Source of the DNA: Bradyrhizobium sp. DOA9
GTDB taxonomy: Bacteria > Pseudomonadota > Alphaproteobacteria > Rhizobiales > Xanthobacteraceae
Direction of reading: 5' to 3'
Assembly (NCBI RefSeq): GCF_000617845.2
Contig: NZ_DF820425.1
Span: 4,019,725-4,083,724, forward strand
Length of the DNA stretch: 64,000 nucleotides
Positions within the stretch are counted from its first letter, which is position 1. Each line of letters starts with the position of its first letter. The notes under the pieces are model-generated. The model saw nothing but the letters and a program-made list of their open reading frames with translations. It was not told where the DNA came from and did not search any database. Position numbers and translations under genes: made by a program. Below, one piece after another: positions 43,114 through 50,021 of this stretch.

Positions 43114-44037
43114 ATGAGCCGAGCCTTGCACCTGTTCGAAGGATTTTCAGCGCTGGAGCATCCGACCTCTCGCGTGCGCTTTGCAGGCGTAATAGGCGGA
43201 GAGGGGCCGCCGGTTCTCTTGTTGCATGGCTATCCGCAATGTCACGCCACGTGGCACGACGTCGCGCCAGCGTTAGCGGAGCGCTACACCGTAATTGCAC
43301 CCGATCTGCCGGGCTACGGGAAGAGCCGCGTTCTGGACGCCGGGCCTTGGCATAAGCGAGCAGTCGGCACGGAACTCGTCGCAATGATGCGCGCGCTCGG
43401 GCACGATCGCTTTGCGGTCGTAGGACATGATCGGGGAGCGCGCGTCGGTTATAGGCTCGCGCTCGACCATCCGGACAGTGTGAGCGCTTATTGTTCGCTC
43501 GCCGTGGTGCCGACACTTGATGTTTGGCCCGCCGTCGACCGGCAATTTGCCAAGGGAGCATTTCACTGGTTTCTTTTCGTCCAGCCAGGCGATTTGCCGG
43601 AGCGCATGCTGGCGGCGGATCCCGATGCCTTTCTTGATGCCACGCTGAACCAGATGGCTGGTGGGATCGAGAAGCTACACCCCGCCGCCGTGGCCGCTTA
43701 TCGCGAAGCGTTTCGCGAGACCTCGGTGCGCCAAGCGATGATCGAAGATTATCGGGCCGCTTATGACGTTGATGCCGATCATGATGCGGCTGACCGGGCA
43801 TCGGGACATAGGATGACTTGCCCCGTAATGGTGCTCTGGGCCGATGAACGGCTTGTTGCCAGCGGGATGGAAACTGGCGCGTTGACGGCGTCCGATGTCT
43901 GGCGCCGTTGGGCGGACGACGTCCGAGGATTCGACATAGCTTGCGGTCATCTTTTGCCGGAACAGGCTGCCGAAGCGGTAATCGAGAAGGTCGTCCCGTT
44001 CCTTGATGCCTCATTGCTAAGCTTAACAAAGGATTGA
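43114..44037 (+). CDS. haloacetate dehalogenase-like alpha/beta hydrolase
   Basis: A 307-residue hydrolase with an Asp nucleophile, Asp106, in GHDRGARVGYR. The arrangement Asp106-Arg107-x2-Arg110 and the pair His151-Trp152 match the carboxylate-binding arginines and halide-pocket residues of fluoroacetate dehalogenase, and DYRA (Tyr213) is at about the right place for the third halide contact. HGYPQCHATWHDVAP and LPGYGKS fit the same subfamily. The C-terminal His is in DIACGHLLPEQ. This is family inference: the true substrate could be a non-halogenated 2-substituted acid or ester in this pathway. Confidence 0.82.
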   Translation: MSRALHLFEGFSALEHPTSRVRFAGVIGGEGPPVLLLHGYPQCHATWHDVAPALAERYTVIAPDLPGYGKSRVLDAGPWHKRAVGTELVAMMRALGHDRFAVVGHDRGARVGYRLALDHPDSVSAYCSLAVVPTLDVWPAVDRQFAKGAFHWFLFVQPGDLPERMLAADPDAFLDATLNQMAGGIEKLHPAAVAAYREAFRETSVRQAMIEDYRAAYDVDADHDAADRASGHRMTCPVMVLWADERLVASGMETGALTASDVWRRWADDVRGFDIACGHLLPEQAAEAVIEKVVPFLDASLLSLTKD

Positions 44038-44113
44038 GCTGAGCAGGAACCAGAGAGGCTAAAGTCGTTGCACTGCGGTAATCTTGCTTCTCGTCAAATT
44101 CAAGGATCATCTT

Positions 44114-44929
44114 GTGGAAACTCTCTCCCTTGGCGCAAGTACATGGACCTATCTCCAGACATGTGGCTTGGAAACGGCTCTTCAGCGTCTGAAGAGCGCG
44201 GGCTACAGTCGCTTCGACGTGCTGACGATTCCACCGCATTTGTGGCCCTATGACATCGACAAAACTCAACGTCGCAAGCTTCGTAACCTGCTCGCCGGCG
44301 AAGGCTTGAGCTTCGATTCGCTGAATTTGCCGAGTACCGATCAAAATCTATGCAGCGTTACGCTGCAGATGCGCGAATACTCGGTGCAGCAATTTCTTGA
44401 CATAATTGACCTCTGCGAAGAGGTCTGCGTTCCGATGATCGTCGTTGTTCCCGGAAGACGAGCCAACTTTGTCCCGCCGCCGCTGGAAGCGGCGCATGGT
44501 TGGTTGAAGGCCGGGCTTGAATTCCTTGTTCCCCACGCGGAGCGCGCAGGTGTGCGTTTGATCTTGGAAAATCACCACATGAGTCCGATGCCAACCGTGC
44601 GCCAGATGGTGACGTTTCTCGAGGAATTCGGCAGCGATCAGCTCGGGATTGCTTACGACGTAGCGAACGGTGAATTCGTTGGCGAAGACCAGAGCCAAGC
44701 CATCCGCACTGCCGGCCGCTGGCTACGCCAAGTGCATCTTTCCGATGCAAGCCGCAACAAATGGGACCATGCTCCAATTGGACGGTCGGCCGTCGATTTC
44801 GCCGCGGTCGCGCAGGCACTGCGGGAGATCGGCTTTTCAGGGACAAGCATCGTAGAACTAATCTCTGAAACACCGGACGCCGATATGGCCGACGCTCGGC
44901 AAGAGTTGTATCGCCATGGCTGGCGCTGA
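44114..44929 (+). CDS. xylose isomerase-like TIM barrel protein (sugar phosphate isomerase/epimerase family)
   Basis: A 271-residue barrel protein starting at GTG 44114 with AAGGA seven bases upstream; a TTG at 44084 is less likely. Metal-site acids are in VRLILENHHMSPMPTVRQM and LGIAYDVANGEF, with VHLSDASRNKWDHAPIGRSAVDF closing the site. Together with the shikimate dehydrogenase homologue that overlaps its 3' end, it is a candidate 3-dehydroshikimate dehydratase-type enzyme or a cyclitol dehydratase/isomerase. It is only distantly similar to the 41078 barrel, so the two probably do different steps. Confidence 0.82.
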   Translation: METLSLGASTWTYLQTCGLETALQRLKSAGYSRFDVLTIPPHLWPYDIDKTQRRKLRNLLAGEGLSFDSLNLPSTDQNLCSVTLQMREYSVQQFLDIIDLCEEVCVPMIVVVPGRRANFVPPPLEAAHGWLKAGLEFLVPHAERAGVRLILENHHMSPMPTVRQMVTFLEEFGSDQLGIAYDVANGEFVGEDQSQAIRTAGRWLRQVHLSDASRNKWDHAPIGRSAVDFAAVAQALREIGFSGTSIVELISETPDADMADARQELYRHGWR

Positions 44930-45788
44930 GCCTTTAGTCGATGCCGCGGCATCGGGAGCGATTCGCCTGGATGACGGCTTTCCCAACGGACAGTTGCGCA
45001 TCTACGGACTCATTGGTGACCCGGTGTCGCAGGTGCGCGCACCGTCTCCAATGACTCAGCGCCTGCGTCAGGCCGGCCTCAACGCGGCCCTTGTGCCGCT
45101 GCATGTGCCGGCCGTCGTCTTGCCGGTAGCATTTGGCGGCCTGAAGCTGATCAGAAATCTCGATGGTTTGGTCATCACCGTGCCGCACAAGATTCCGATG
45201 GCCGAACTGGTTGATCGCTCCTCCGGGCGCGCGCGTCTGGTCGGTGCGATTAACGTGGCTCGTCGCGAAGCGGATGGATCCTGGAGCGGTGATATTCTCG
45301 ACGGTGTCGGCTTTGTGCGCGGCTTGACGGATCGCGGGTTCGATCCGAAGGGGCAGAGCGCTTTCGTTGTTGGTGCGGGTGGCGCTGGTTCTGCTGTTGC
45401 CGTGGAACTGGTTTTGGCCGGCGCTTCGGTGCGCGTCTTCGATGTCTCTGCCACTCGCGCCCACGCGCTCGCGCAGCGCTTGCAGCAGGCCAACTATGCG
45501 ATCGAGTCGGCTGAAACGGCCGACCCCAGCGGAGCAGCCCTGGTCGTGAACGCGACTCCCCTCGGGATGCGTCAGGATGATCCTCTTCCACTGGACCCAG
45601 CGCTATTGTCGCCGGAGATGATGGTGGCCGAAGTGGTCATGAAGCCGCCGGTCACTCCATTTCTGCAACAGGCCAAGGCGCGCGGCTGCCGGATCCAACT
45701 TGGTGAGGCAGTCATGCTTTATCAGCTCGACGCTCAAGTTTCGTTCTTTCGGGAAGGCTTGCTCAGGAAAGCATCCGCGGCTCATTGA
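44916..45788 (+). CDS. shikimate dehydrogenase family protein (atypical AroE-like)
   Basis: A 290-residue AroE-fold protein. Catalytic Lys is in ITVPHKIPM and the paired Asp in GDILDGVGFV; the NADP fold is AFVVGAGGAGSAVAVELVLAGA, and VNATPLGM is conserved. The N-terminal substrate loop reads GDPVSQVRAPSPMTQ instead of the G-x-P-I-x-H-S-x-S-P pattern, so the two shikimate-binding serines are altered. It is therefore probably a catabolic paralogue acting on a related hydroxy acid or cyclitol rather than the biosynthetic enzyme. It overlaps the TIM barrel gene by 14 bp and ends the operon. Confidence 0.85.
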   Translation: MAGAEPLVDAAASGAIRLDDGFPNGQLRIYGLIGDPVSQVRAPSPMTQRLRQAGLNAALVPLHVPAVVLPVAFGGLKLIRNLDGLVITVPHKIPMAELVDRSSGRARLVGAINVARREADGSWSGDILDGVGFVRGLTDRGFDPKGQSAFVVGAGGAGSAVAVELVLAGASVRVFDVSATRAHALAQRLQQANYAIESAETADPSGAALVVNATPLGMRQDDPLPLDPALLSPEMMVAEVVMKPPVTPFLQQAKARGCRIQLGEAVMLYQLDAQVSFFREGLLRKASAAH

Positions 45789-45965
45789 GCTGGCACGAGA
45801 TCGCCTTGCGTCATAAGCGCATGACTGTGGCGCAATATCATTGATAATTGCGGGACTGAGCGCAAATCCCCGCGCTTTTGGTTCGCAAGCGCCCCCAGTA
45901 TTGCCGGCGCACGTTCCAAATGATGCACTCGTGACAACGGTACCCCGCGGCGCGGCGGCATCGCG

Positions 45966-46009
45966 TTGACATGTTCCCCAGAATGGCAGAATAGTTCATA
46001 TACATGAAC
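45966..46009 (+). promoter_or_regulatory. promoter and inverted-repeat operator of the iclR gene
   Basis: TTGACA (45966) lies at promoter distance before a perfect dyad GTTCAT-ATAC-ATGAAC (45994-46009), just before the ribosome site of the IclR gene. The GTTC/GAAC half-sites resemble those of the 35140 and 46853 operators, pointing to autoregulation. Confidence 0.55.
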
Positions 46010-46021
46010 GGAGATGTCATT

Positions 46022-46825
46022 ATGAGTGACACAAGCTTGGCGGCGGTAAAATCTGCCGATCGCGTGCTCGACCTTTTCGAGTTGTTGGCGCATGCGGGGC
46101 GCGAGATGTCGCATAGCGAAATCGCGGACACGTTGCAGATTCCCAAGAGTAGCCTTTCTCAGTTGCTGAAAAATCTGATTGCCCGCGGCTATGTTGAGGT
46201 CACGGTTGGCGGTCGCGGATACCGTCTCGGTGAAACATTGCTCCGCTTGGCGCAGGGCGTCGGGCGAATGCGGGACCTAGCAACTCTGTCCGAAGCATTC
46301 CTGGCGGAACTGACAAGTAAGACCGGCGAAAGTAGCGCGCTCAATCTTCTTAGAGGCGACGAAGCGGAGGTCGTGGCGACCGTTCTCGGACCGCATCGAT
46401 TGGTCACTCATATGCGGTTAGGTGATCTGGCTCCGCTTTACGCGACCTCTGGCGGCAAAGCTATCCTGGCGCATATGCCAAGCGATTTTCAGAAGGAATA
46501 TTTCGCTCGTGTTCAGTTCGAGCGGGCGACGCCGAAGACCATCCATTCGGTCAAGGTCCTGCGTCAGGAGATCGAAAAAATCCGTGCCAAAGGCTTCGCC
46601 TATTCCCTTGAGGAGTGGACCCCGGGCATCGTCGGCATAGGAGTTCCGGTGCTCGACCCGGCCGGAGAACCGTTGGGGGCCATCAACGTCGCAATTCCGG
46701 CATCGCGCTTTAACTCCGAAGTGCAACGCAAAGCGGAGCATGCGTTGATTCAAACCCGTGATGATTTGTTACGGCAATTACTGTTGGGTCGCCCAGGCGG
46801 GAGGAAAAACCACCCGCTGAGTTGA
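46022..46825 (+). CDS. IclR family transcriptional regulator
   Basis: A 267-residue regulator. Residues about 8-65 form the winged helix (SADRVLDLFELLAHAGREMSHSEIADTLQIPKSSLSQLL) and the rest is the ligand-binding GAF-like domain with HMRLGDLAPLYATSGGKAILAHMP, KGFAYSLEEWTPGIVGIGVPVLDPAGEPLGAINVA. Start ATG 46022 has GGAG eight bases upstream; ATG 46004 lies inside the operator dyad. IclR proteins commonly control aromatic and hydroaromatic catabolism, including protocatechuate and quinate pathways, which fits the AroE-like gene beside it. Confidence 0.9.
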   Translation: MSDTSLAAVKSADRVLDLFELLAHAGREMSHSEIADTLQIPKSSLSQLLKNLIARGYVEVTVGGRGYRLGETLLRLAQGVGRMRDLATLSEAFLAELTSKTGESSALNLLRGDEAEVVATVLGPHRLVTHMRLGDLAPLYATSGGKAILAHMPSDFQKEYFARVQFERATPKTIHSVKVLRQEIEKIRAKGFAYSLEEWTPGIVGIGVPVLDPAGEPLGAINVAIPASRFNSEVQRKAEHALIQTRDDLLRQLLLGRPGGRKNHPLS

Positions 46826-46875
46826 CACAGGCCCTCGCATGTACATATATAAGAACTTGTTCTCATGCAAGAACA
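46822..46875 (+). promoter_or_regulatory. promoter and operator block of the NTF2-like gene
   Basis: TTGACA (46822) and TATATA (46846) are 18 bp apart, followed by GAACTTGTTC and TCATGCAAGAACA (46853-46875), an inverted pair TTGTTCT-N6-AGAACAA. Nearly the same sequence precedes the importer operon at 35130-35162. Confidence 0.68.
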
Positions 46876-46887
46876 AGGATAATTGGT

Positions 46888-47505
46888 ATGGATGCAGCGG
46901 CGACAACGGACGTACACGAGTCGGATCGCCGACGGATTCGGGATCTGCTCGAGAACTGGGTCGTCTGGCGCGACGCCGGTCATTGGGAGCAATTTCGTCA
47001 GGTGTGGCATCCTGACGGGCGTATGATGGCGACCTGGTTTCAGGGAAGCGCCGAGGAGTTCATTCGGGTCAGTCAGGATGGCTGGGCCCGGGGCGTGAGC
47101 ATCCTTCATTTTCTCGGCGGAATCTCGATCGAGGTCGCCGGAGACCGCGCAATTTCGCAAACCAAAATGACGATCTCCCAGCGCGGCGATGTCGAAGGTG
47201 TAGCTTGCGATGTCGTTTGCACCGGCCGCTTCTATGATTTTTTGGAGAAGCGGAATGGTCGTTGGGGAATAGTGCTGCGGCAGCCGATCTATGAGAAGGA
47301 TAGAATGGACCCGGTCTCTCCGGCAGCGAAGCTGGAACTCGACGCTGCCTTGTTGGCTCGCTTCCCCGAAGGCTACCGCCACCTAGCCTATATGCAGACG
47401 CGGATCGGTTACACCGTCAAACCCGATATGCCTGGTCTCAAGGGACCGGCGGTAGACCAGCTCTATAGTCGCGGCGCCGCATGGCTGAGCGGGACGAAAC
47501 TCTAG
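46888..47505 (+). CDS. NTF2-like (SnoaL/dehydratase-fold) protein
   Basis: A 205-residue cone-shaped NTF2-fold protein; start ATG 46888 follows the operator and an AAGGA ribosome site. RRIRDLLENWVVWRDAGHWEQFRQVWHPDGRMMATWFQG is the helical opening common to scytalone dehydratase and ring-hydroxylating small-subunit relatives, then ISQTKMTISQRG and DVVCTGRFYDFLEKRNGRWGIVLRQPIYEKDRM. It is transcribed on its own from the same type of promoter as the importer operon, so it belongs to the same regulon. A dehydratase or isomerase step is plausible; the function is not known. Confidence 0.82.
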   Translation: MDAAATTDVHESDRRRIRDLLENWVVWRDAGHWEQFRQVWHPDGRMMATWFQGSAEEFIRVSQDGWARGVSILHFLGGISIEVAGDRAISQTKMTISQRGDVEGVACDVVCTGRFYDFLEKRNGRWGIVLRQPIYEKDRMDPVSPAAKLELDAALLARFPEGYRHLAYMQTRIGYTVKPDMPGLKGPAVDQLYSRGAAWLSGTKL

Positions 47506-47517
47506 CCGTGCCGCGCA

Positions 47518-47745
47518 TGCTTCCCTTCACTTACGTCCAAGTCCTGGCCGCGTGCCGTTCTGCTCTGGTAGAACGCGAGAACTAGCAGCGGAGTTGGAGC
47601 GGCTGGGCTGCCGCAGGGCTTTTGTAGTCTGCACCCCGGATCAAAAGGAGAGTTGGCGCTGCGCGTTGCGGCGGGATGCGGAGCTCGTGCGGTATGCGCG
47701 GAAGCGACGATGCACACCTGTGGCCTCGCGTTCCAACAAGCAGCT
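47518..47745 (+). pseudogene. maleylacetate reductase N-terminal remnant
   Basis: Beginning MLPFTYVQV at 47518 and after a frame change, the sequence reads RVPFCSGRTRELAAELERLG and CRRAFVVCTPDQ, then in another frame GARAVCAEATMHT. This follows the N-terminus of maleylacetate reductases (R-V-x-F-G-x-G...L...E...LG..RALV.STP.Q...A..MHTP). At least two frameshifts and loss of the rest make it inactive. It shows the island once carried a hydroxyquinol/resorcinol-type ring-cleavage branch. Confidence 0.6.
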
Positions 47746-47837
47746 CGGAACCAGCCGAACCGGCATTGCCAGGAAAGACGCTTCGCACTCTCGCCGATCG
47801 CGACGGCCGCAATGCGGGAGTGCCGATCCCTACGGCT

Positions 47838-48689
47838 TCATTTCGCGAAGAACTCGAGGAGTGCTTTGGCCGTCTCGGCCGGCCGCTCCTCCGCCAACCA
47901 ATGGCCGCACTCCCGGATGCTTCCGCCCGAGACATTGGTGGCGAATTCCTCCAGCATGGCGACGATCTTCGGTCCCCACCGGCGATCGCCTCCCAATCCG
48001 AGGACCGGCATCGTCAAGGGATCCCGCTTCCAGCCGAGAGCGTTTGCGTGGTCCTCCGGAAAAGCGCGATACCACTCGAGGCCGCCGCGGGTGTTCCCGG
48101 GCTTAGCCATGGCGCGCGCATAAACTTCCACTTCCTCGACCGGTAGCGCACCATGGTTGAACGTGCGATCGGCGAAGAATACCGAGACGTAGTCGAACTC
48201 GCGACCGTAGATGAGGCGCTCCGGCAGATCACGCTTCATATGGAACGCGAAATGCCAGACCATCGGATCGGCGAAATTCGCCTCCCATTGGCTCCACCCC
48301 GGCATCGGCGCATCGAGGATCGCAAGGCGCGTCACGGCTTGGCGGTGCTTGAAGGCTAGGGCTAGGGCTACCATCGCTCCGATGTCATGCCCGCAGACGT
48401 CGTAGCGCTCGAAACCGAGTGCTCCCATTGCGCCGTGCACGTCTTCGGCCAGGCTTGCCTTGTCATAGCCGCCCTGAGGACAATCGGAATGCCCAGCTCC
48501 GCGCAGATCGAGGGCAACCACGGTATGCCGTTCGGCAAGCACCGGCATGATCTTGCGCCATTCCCACCAGGTCTGTGGCCAGCCATGGAGGAGAACGAGT
48601 GGCGATCCATGGCCACCTACGACAGCATGGATATTTACATTTCCTGCGCGCAGGACCTGGTGACGGAAGTCGTTCAGCTCATAACTCAT
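47838..48689 (-). CDS. alpha/beta hydrolase of the epoxide hydrolase/dehalogenase type
   Basis: A 283-residue hydrolase with an Asp nucleophile in CGHDIGAMVALALA, oxyanion motif LLHGWPQTWWEWRKI, LRGAGHSDCP after strand 4, and the C-terminal His in IRECGHWLAEERP. The Asp nucleophile points to epoxide or carbon-halogen bond hydrolysis rather than ester cleavage. It is the first intact gene downstream of the TetR gene on the minus strand and lies beyond the palindrome at 48912, so it is probably under TetR control. Confidence 0.85.
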   Translation of the reverse strand: MSYELNDFRHQVLRAGNVNIHAVVGGHGSPLVLLHGWPQTWWEWRKIMPVLAERHTVVALDLRGAGHSDCPQGGYDKASLAEDVHGAMGALGFERYDVCGHDIGAMVALALAFKHRQAVTRLAILDAPMPGWSQWEANFADPMVWHFAFHMKRDLPERLIYGREFDYVSVFFADRTFNHGALPVEEVEVYARAMAKPGNTRGGLEWYRAFPEDHANALGWKRDPLTMPVLGLGGDRRWGPKIVAMLEEFATNVSGGSIRECGHWLAEERPAETAKALLEFFAK

Positions 48690-48724
48690 CCTGGATCCTT
48701 TCGTTGAACTTAACGTCGGGGCGC

Positions 48725-48883
48725 TTAACGTGAGATCGATGTCGTCTTCGCCAAAAAGTCGATGATGACGCGAGCCAACTCACTCGGACACTCCTCCGCG
48801 GGATAATGTCCGCAGCGTCCGATGATCGTTCCTCGAACTTCTTTCGCGACCCGACGCATCGTATGTTCGGAAGCCGGTCCGTA
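48725..48883 (-). pseudogene. alpha/beta hydrolase C-terminal remnant
   Basis: The minus strand reads VRGTIIGRCGHYPAEECPSE and LARVIIDFLAKTTSISR before a TAA stop. This is the C-terminal His loop and last helix of an epoxide hydrolase-like protein, closely similar in pattern to the tail of the intact neighbour (ECGHWLAEERP...ALLEFFAK). The rest of the gene is missing, so a second hydrolase stood here before the intact one. Confidence 0.68.
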
Positions 48884-48911
48884 TCCCCGAAAGTGGGGGA
48901 GGCTATTTTAT

Positions 48912-48923
48912 GACCATATGGTC
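48912..48923. promoter_or_regulatory. palindrome, probable TetR operator
   Basis: GACCATATGGTC is a perfect 12-bp palindrome in an AT-rich setting (ATTTTAT before, CATAAAT after). It lies between the TetR gene end and the hydrolase genes, where a TetR-controlled minus-strand promoter would be expected. Confidence 0.5.
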
Positions 48924-48965
48924 CATAAATTGGCCTGCGTAACGACGCGGTCGTCATGGAACGAT

Positions 48966-49577
48966 CTACTTCCCAAAGCGGTCGAGGAGAATCCGGACTG
49001 CAGCTTCCGATGCACTGCGGTCCGAGTTCGTCTTGCTCACGACACGCATGCCTTCGAGCACACACATGAGCAAACGAGCGACGGTCGCGGGCTCAATCCC
49101 ATCCGCCAGTCGTCCTTCGGACTTTGCACGTCCCAACGCCGCCGTCAGCCGCGTCTCCATTGTCCTAAAGAACCGGCGAATACGCTGCTCCACCTCGGCG
49201 TCGTGGCTTCCCAGTTCCATCGCGGTCGCCACGACGAGGCATCCGCGCTTGGCGCCAGCGCCGCTGGTCCGCTCAACATATCTCGCAAGGCACGCTCGGA
49301 CGCCCTCCAGAGCATCTTTGCGCGGGTCAAGCTCGGCATCGAGGCGCGTCAGGGAATCGGCGATATATCGGTCGAGCGCACGCAAGAAAAGCCCGTGCTT
49401 ATCGCCAAAGGCGGCATAGAGGCTTCCGCGCGATAGATTTGTAGCCGCAAGTAAATCGGGAAGAGATGTCGCGTGATAACCGGTCGACCAGAAAACGCCC
49501 ATAGCGGATTCTATAGCTTCATCCGGGTCGAATTCTCTCGGGCGGCCACGCATTCGTTGCGAAGTCTGTCGTATCAT
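48966..49577 (-). CDS. TetR/AcrR family transcriptional regulator
   Basis: A 203-residue regulator. The DNA-binding domain spans about residues 12-62 (GRPREFDPDEAIESAMGVFWSTGYHATSLPDLLAATNLSRGSLYAAFGDKHGLF), and the C-terminal domain has the family's typical RGCLVVATAMELG and helix-rich ligand pocket. It is transcribed toward the hydrolase genes. Regulators of this kind usually repress a nearby detoxifying enzyme or pump and respond to a small hydrophobic molecule. Confidence 0.87.
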   Translation of the reverse strand: MIRQTSQRMRGRPREFDPDEAIESAMGVFWSTGYHATSLPDLLAATNLSRGSLYAAFGDKHGLFLRALDRYIADSLTRLDAELDPRKDALEGVRACLARYVERTSGAGAKRGCLVVATAMELGSHDAEVEQRIRRFFRTMETRLTAALGRAKSEGRLADGIEPATVARLLMCVLEGMRVVSKTNSDRSASEAAVRILLDRFGK

Positions 49578-50021
49578 GCTGCATATTTAGACTAATCGGT
49601 CGCGAATAGCAAGCTCGTTCTCTCCATTCTGACGCCGGCGTGAGCCGGGGCACGCATTCAGGCTAATGCGCGGGCCGGCTACCGATCGTGGATCGATACG
49701 TCAGCGTGGAAGTCCTGTTCGAACCACGACATTCCCACCGGTCAGGCAACCATGTGCATATGATCTCGTGAGACCCTGTTTGCCGGAGCTCACTCAAATT
49801 GGCTCATGATTGGAGCGAGAGTTCAAGTTTTTCCATCGGTTAGAGGGGCGCGTGTGCATGACGTGTGCACCGGGAGATCAAGAAAAATCCTGCAACGTCC
49901 AATGTGGTTCGCAAGATCAACGGTACTTCTGATCGTGGTGTTGGTTGGCGTGGCGCCCCGTCCGTAGCCGGTCGGTGGCATGATGCTGTCGATCGCAGTT
50001 GATACCAGCGCGCCTATACGT
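49578..50021. other. intergenic region holding the middle dusA-type junction
   Basis: No gene. The stretch from 49805 repeats the left junction; the rest has no open frame with recognisable content. TTTAGACTAATCGGTC just upstream of the TetR start could be an autoregulatory site, but the dyad is imperfect. Confidence 0.45.
49805..49895 (+). repeat. middle dusA-type junction, second copy of the left arm
   Basis: CATGATTGGAGCGAGAGTTC, then TTTTTCCATCGGTTAGAG and ACGTGTGCACCGGGAGATCA (49861) repeat the left junction (32911-33003) with a few changes. CGGA of the ATGACGGATTGG core is lost, so the dusA coding part is not readable here. It splits the accessory region into two blocks of about 17 and 13 kb. 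Confidence 0.72.
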
